NCBI GenBank assembly: GCA_012799755.1
Contig: JAAZKQ010000341.1
Location: forward strand, 1 to 8,194
Source of the DNA: Lentisphaerota bacterium
GTDB taxonomy: Bacteria; Verrucomicrobiota; Lentisphaeria; Oligosphaerales; Oligosphaeraceae
Direction: 5' to 3'
Length of the DNA: 8,194 bases
In this document: positions 6,404 to 8,194 of the stretch, one piece after another
Layout of the letters: each line of letters starts with the position of its first letter
How positions within the stretch are numbered: the stretch's first letter is position 1
Translations under genes and position numbers: made by a program
Notes under the pieces: model-generated
What the model saw: the letters and a program-made list of their open reading frames with translations, nothing else
Databases searched by the model: none
What the model was told of the DNA's origin: nothing

Positions 6404-6433
6404 GTTGCGCCGTAGGCGCTTAACCATGCTTAA

Positions 6434-6453
6434 CCCCAGCCTTCAGGCTGGGG
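6434..6453. repeat. REP-like palindrome CCCCAGCC-TTCA-GGCTGGGG type
   Basis: CCCCAGCC (6434-6441) and GGCTGGGG (6446-6453) form a perfect 8-bp stem around TTCA, the form of many short bacterial repetitive extragenic palindromes. A smaller stem GCGCC-GTA-GGCGC (6407-6419) precedes it and a TGTGCCTT/AAGGCACA stem (6474-6481 with 6485-6492) follows it. Whether it is repeated elsewhere in the genome cannot be seen here. Confidence 0.6.
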
Positions 6454-6526
6454 TGACGAGCTCCCCATGTGGCTGTGCCTTGTAAAGGCACAACAGCAGA
6501 AAACGACCACCGGCACGACCGGTATC

Positions 6527-6541
6527 AATCGGTGACCGATT
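6527..6541. other. 15-bp palindrome AATCGGT-G-ACCGATT
   Basis: Seven-bp perfect arms flank a central G. It lies inside the right terminal repeat of the element and is followed by ACGCTTTTTCG (T5 at 6546-6550). It could be an operator-type dyad or a short weak terminator at the element's end. Its local pairing excludes the long-range pairing with 6292-6314. Confidence 0.5.
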
Positions 6542-6566
6542 ACGCTTTTTCGCCTGTCGTAACTGC

Positions 6567-6622
6567 TTGCACTAAGCTTTCTTTTGGCTATCTATAAAGT
6601 AGATATGCTCGCCGCATAAATA
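6567..6622 (+). promoter_or_regulatory. AT-rich promoter-like stretch ahead of the ABC ATPase gene
   Basis: In an otherwise GC-rich window this stretch carries TTGCAC (6567-6572), TATAAA (6593-6598), TAGATA (6600-6605) and CATAAAT (6615-6621). The TTGCAC to TATAAA spacing is 20 bp, longer than the ideal 17, so exact -35/-10 boxes are uncertain. TATCTA/TAGATA (6589-6594 with 6600-6605) also forms an inverted repeat that could overlap the promoter as an operator. A second dyad, GACGCT-C-AGCGTC, lies at 6661-6673, just before the start codon. Confidence 0.35.
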
Positions 6623-6686
6623 GCGGAGAAACGTTCAGTCCATTCCCCTCTCACGCAGCTGACGCTCAGCGTCTTGCCTTCCCAAC

Positions 6687-7694
6687 ATGACCGATCACGC
6701 CACAGCCCAGCCGCCACTCGTCCGGATCAAAAATCTCTGCGTTGACTTCCAGACGGAAAACGGCTGGCTGCGCGCGGTTGATCAGCTCTCACTGACCATT
6801 CCCCGAGGAACGACCTTCGGCCTCGTCGGCGAATCCGGCTGCGGCAAGACCGTCACCGCCATGAGCATTCCGCGACTGGTGCCGCAGCCGCCCGGGCGCA
6901 TCAGCCAGGGGGAGATCATCTTCAATGGCCAGGACCTGCTCACACTCCCCGCCGGCGCCATGCGCGCCATCCGCGGCAAGGACATCGGTGTGATCTTCCA
7001 AGAGCCCATGACCGCGCTGTCGCCCCTGCTCCGCATCGGCGATCAGCTCGCCGAGCTCATCCATATTCATCGCCGGGTGTCCCACAAAGACGCCTTGGCC
7101 GAGGCCGGCGACTGGTTGCGACGCGTGGGCATTCCCGATCCCGAACAGCGCCTGCGCGCCTATCCCTTCGAACTCTCCGGCGGCATGCGCCAGCGTGTCA
7201 TGATCGCCATGGCCATGATCCTGCGCCCACAATTGATCATCGCCGATGAACCCACCACCGCCTTGGACGTGACCATCCAGGCGCAAGTTCTCGAACTCAT
7301 GCGCAGCATGCTTGATGAGCATACCAGCCTCCTGATGATCACCCACGATATGGGCGTCATCTGGGAAATGTGCAGCAGCATGGCTGTCATGTACGCGTCA
7401 CGCATCGTCGAAACCGGCCTCGTCCGCGAACTCTTCGCCAAGCCCCTGCATCCCTACACCCAGGGCCTGATGCAGGCCATCCCCGCCATCCAGCGCGACG
7501 CCAAGCGCCTTAGCCACATCCCCGGCCAAGTGCCGTCTCTGCTCAATCTTCCCCCCGGCTGCGCCTTCGCCGACCGCTGTCCACATGCCACGCCCCAGTG
7601 CCGCCAGAATCCCCCGCCGACACTGCGCCCCGTCGGCAAACAGTTGGTCGCCTGCCACCTCCACCAAGCCACGCCACAGACAGCCGAAATCTGA
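6687..7694 (+). CDS. Oligopeptide/dipeptide-type ABC transporter ATP-binding protein (OppD/DppD family)
   Basis: This 335-residue cytoplasmic ATPase would energise uptake of peptides or other solutes (including some glycosides and nickel complexes) by a membrane permease pair. The motifs are complete: Walker A GESGCGKT (48-55), Q-loop Q105, signature LSGGMRQR (163-170), Walker B LIIADEP (183-189) and switch His H220. The C-terminal oligopeptide-transporter extension is present, with LHPYTQGLMQAIP (254-266) and four cysteines, C292, C298, C305 and C323; equivalent cysteines bind an iron-sulfur cluster in some characterised OppD/DppD proteins. No permease, binding protein or OppF partner lies beside it: upstream is a 448-bp non-coding gap and downstream an unrelated membrane protein. 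No clear Shine-Dalgarno sequence precedes the ATG, so the start is chosen by fold alignment alone. Confidence 0.93.
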   Translation: MTDHATAQPPLVRIKNLCVDFQTENGWLRAVDQLSLTIPRGTTFGLVGESGCGKTVTAMSIPRLVPQPPGRISQGEIIFNGQDLLTLPAGAMRAIRGKDIGVIFQEPMTALSPLLRIGDQLAELIHIHRRVSHKDALAEAGDWLRRVGIPDPEQRLRAYPFELSGGMRQRVMIAMAMILRPQLIIADEPTTALDVTIQAQVLELMRSMLDEHTSLLMITHDMGVIWEMCSSMAVMYASRIVETGLVRELFAKPLHPYTQGLMQAIPAIQRDAKRLSHIPGQVPSLLNLPPGCAFADRCPHATPQCRQNPPPTLRPVGKQLVACHLHQATPQTAEI

Positions 7695-7802
7695 GCGCGC
7701 CGCAGACTACTGCCACGCCATACTGCCGCCAATAGCGACAACCCGCCCTGCGTTCTCATTGTAGAGACCGCTGAGCCTGCCTCATTGCCAACCGGGCCAA
7801 CC

Positions 7803-8194
7803 ATGAAATCCCCCCTTGTCCGCGTCATCTTCCTCGTCCTTGCCGACGCCTTGCCGCCAGTGCTTTGCGCGCTGGCGGCCATGGCCGTCTGTACGCAAGG
7901 CGACGACGGCACCGTTCCTGTCGCCACCTTCGTCAGCGCCTGGCCCGCCCTCGTGCTCTACCTGGCGACCAACGCCCTTGCTGGTCTCTACCGCGGCGGC
8001 TCCTTGCAAAGCATGGCCATCTTCAGCCACGTGCGCGATATGCGACGGCTCTTCGTTACCCTAAGCATCGCTCACGCCGCCTTGGCCTGGCTGCTTTGGC
8101 ACCAAAACCAGCTGAATGGCCCCCTGGCCCTGCTTCTGCCCCTCGGCTGGCTGTGTTCCTGTCTGGCGGCCATGCCGGCTCGCCGTCTCGCGCG
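7803..8194 (+). CDS. Membrane protein, N-terminal part; possibly a polyprenyl-phosphate sugar phosphotransferase
   Basis: An open frame from ATG 7803 runs off the window after 130 complete codons, so the C-terminus is not visible. It contains about four hydrophobic segments, near residues 8-29, 41-62, 84-99 and 106-124. The pattern NALAGLYRGG (57-66) followed by HVRDMRRLF (76-84) and another hydrophobic stretch resembles the N-terminal membrane region of WbaP-type undecaprenyl-phosphate galactose phosphotransferases, where LAGLYPG and a (E/D)-x-R-R-L segment occur. If so, the protein starts O-antigen or capsule repeat-unit synthesis on the inner membrane, with its catalytic domain beyond the window. 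This rests on weak similarity. Frame and codon preference (C-rich third positions) match the other genes. No good ribosome-binding site is seen. The 108-bp gap upstream shows nothing recognisable. Confidence 0.5.
   Translation, partial: MKSPLVRVIFLVLADALPPVLCALAAMAVCTQGDDGTVPVATFVSAWPALVLYLATNALAGLYRGGSLQSMAIFSHVRDMRRLFVTLSIAHAALAWLLWHQNQLNGPLALLLPLGWLCSCLAAMPARRLA

Larger units (their letters stand above)
6292..6543. repeat. ~252-bp element bounded by imperfect 23-bp terminal inverted repeats
   Basis: Bases 6292-6314 match the reverse complement of 6521-6543 at 19 of 23 positions by hand alignment, including a block GTAA at the outer end and ATTGATA toward the inner end. Between them lie, in order, a hairpin of 9-bp-period repeats (6335-6403), GCGCC/GGCGC (6407-6419), CCCCAGCC/GGCTGGGG (6434-6453), a TGTGCCTT stem (6474-6492) and ACCGG/CCGGT (6509-6523). 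There is no open frame that looks like a transposase. The architecture fits either a small non-autonomous (MITE- or REP-like) element or a structured RNA with a closing stem and several arms. No clear target-site duplication is seen: TTTTT occurs on both flanks but not at equivalent positions. It fills most of the 448-bp gap between the synthetase and the ABC ATPase. Confidence 0.55.

Noticed and set aside
4448..6427. 659-codon open frame on the - strand
   Set aside because: It is antisense to the acyl-CoA synthetase and extends into the repeat array, with low-complexity translation and no motifs. It is a by-product of GC-rich codon bias.
6284..6551. Target-site duplication of a T-rich motif around the inverted-repeat element
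   Set aside because: TTTTT occurs at 6287-6291 and 6546-6550 but at different distances from the repeat ends, and the left one belongs to the synthetase terminator.

Overview
The window is GC-rich, densely coding DNA with every recognisable gene on the + strand and a strong preference for C at third codon positions. The gene content (Gfo/Idh/MocA oxidoreductases around a sulfatase-family gene, an XRE-cupin regulator next to an acyl-CoA synthetase) and the hairpin-rich intergenic DNA suit an uncultured member of the Planctomycetota/Verrucomicrobiota/Lentisphaerota group. That placement is inference; the window contains no marker gene.

Layout: 1-137 holds the tail of an upstream region with a probable terminator. 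138-1199 is a Gfo/Idh/MocA oxidoreductase. 1346-2731 is an alkaline-phosphatase-superfamily (sulfatase-like) hydrolase interrupted by one in-frame TAG at 1901-1903. A strong terminator at 2761-2797 follows it. 2822-3814 is a second Gfo/Idh/MocA oxidoreductase, 3901-4455 an XRE-cupin regulator, and 4571-6238 an AMP-forming acyl-CoA synthetase. A 448-bp gap (6239-6686) contains a terminator and then a ~252-bp element with imperfect 23-bp terminal inverted repeats around several nested hairpins. 6687-7694 is an OppD/DppD-type ABC ATPase without partner permeases. 7803-8194 is the start of a membrane protein that resembles the N-terminal part of a polyprenyl-phosphate sugar phosphotransferase and runs off the window.

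How the genes may work together: the two oxidoreductases and the hydrolase look like a small catabolic or modification group acting on a sugar, cyclitol or their esters. The XRE-cupin protein probably senses a small ligand and controls the acyl-CoA synthetase directly behind it. The ABC ATPase and the membrane protein look like separate units.

Most worth a second look: the inverted-repeat element at 6292-6543 (structured RNA or non-autonomous mobile/REP-like element), the amber codon splitting the hydrolase, and the Thr where sulfatases carry the Cys/Ser that becomes formylglycine.
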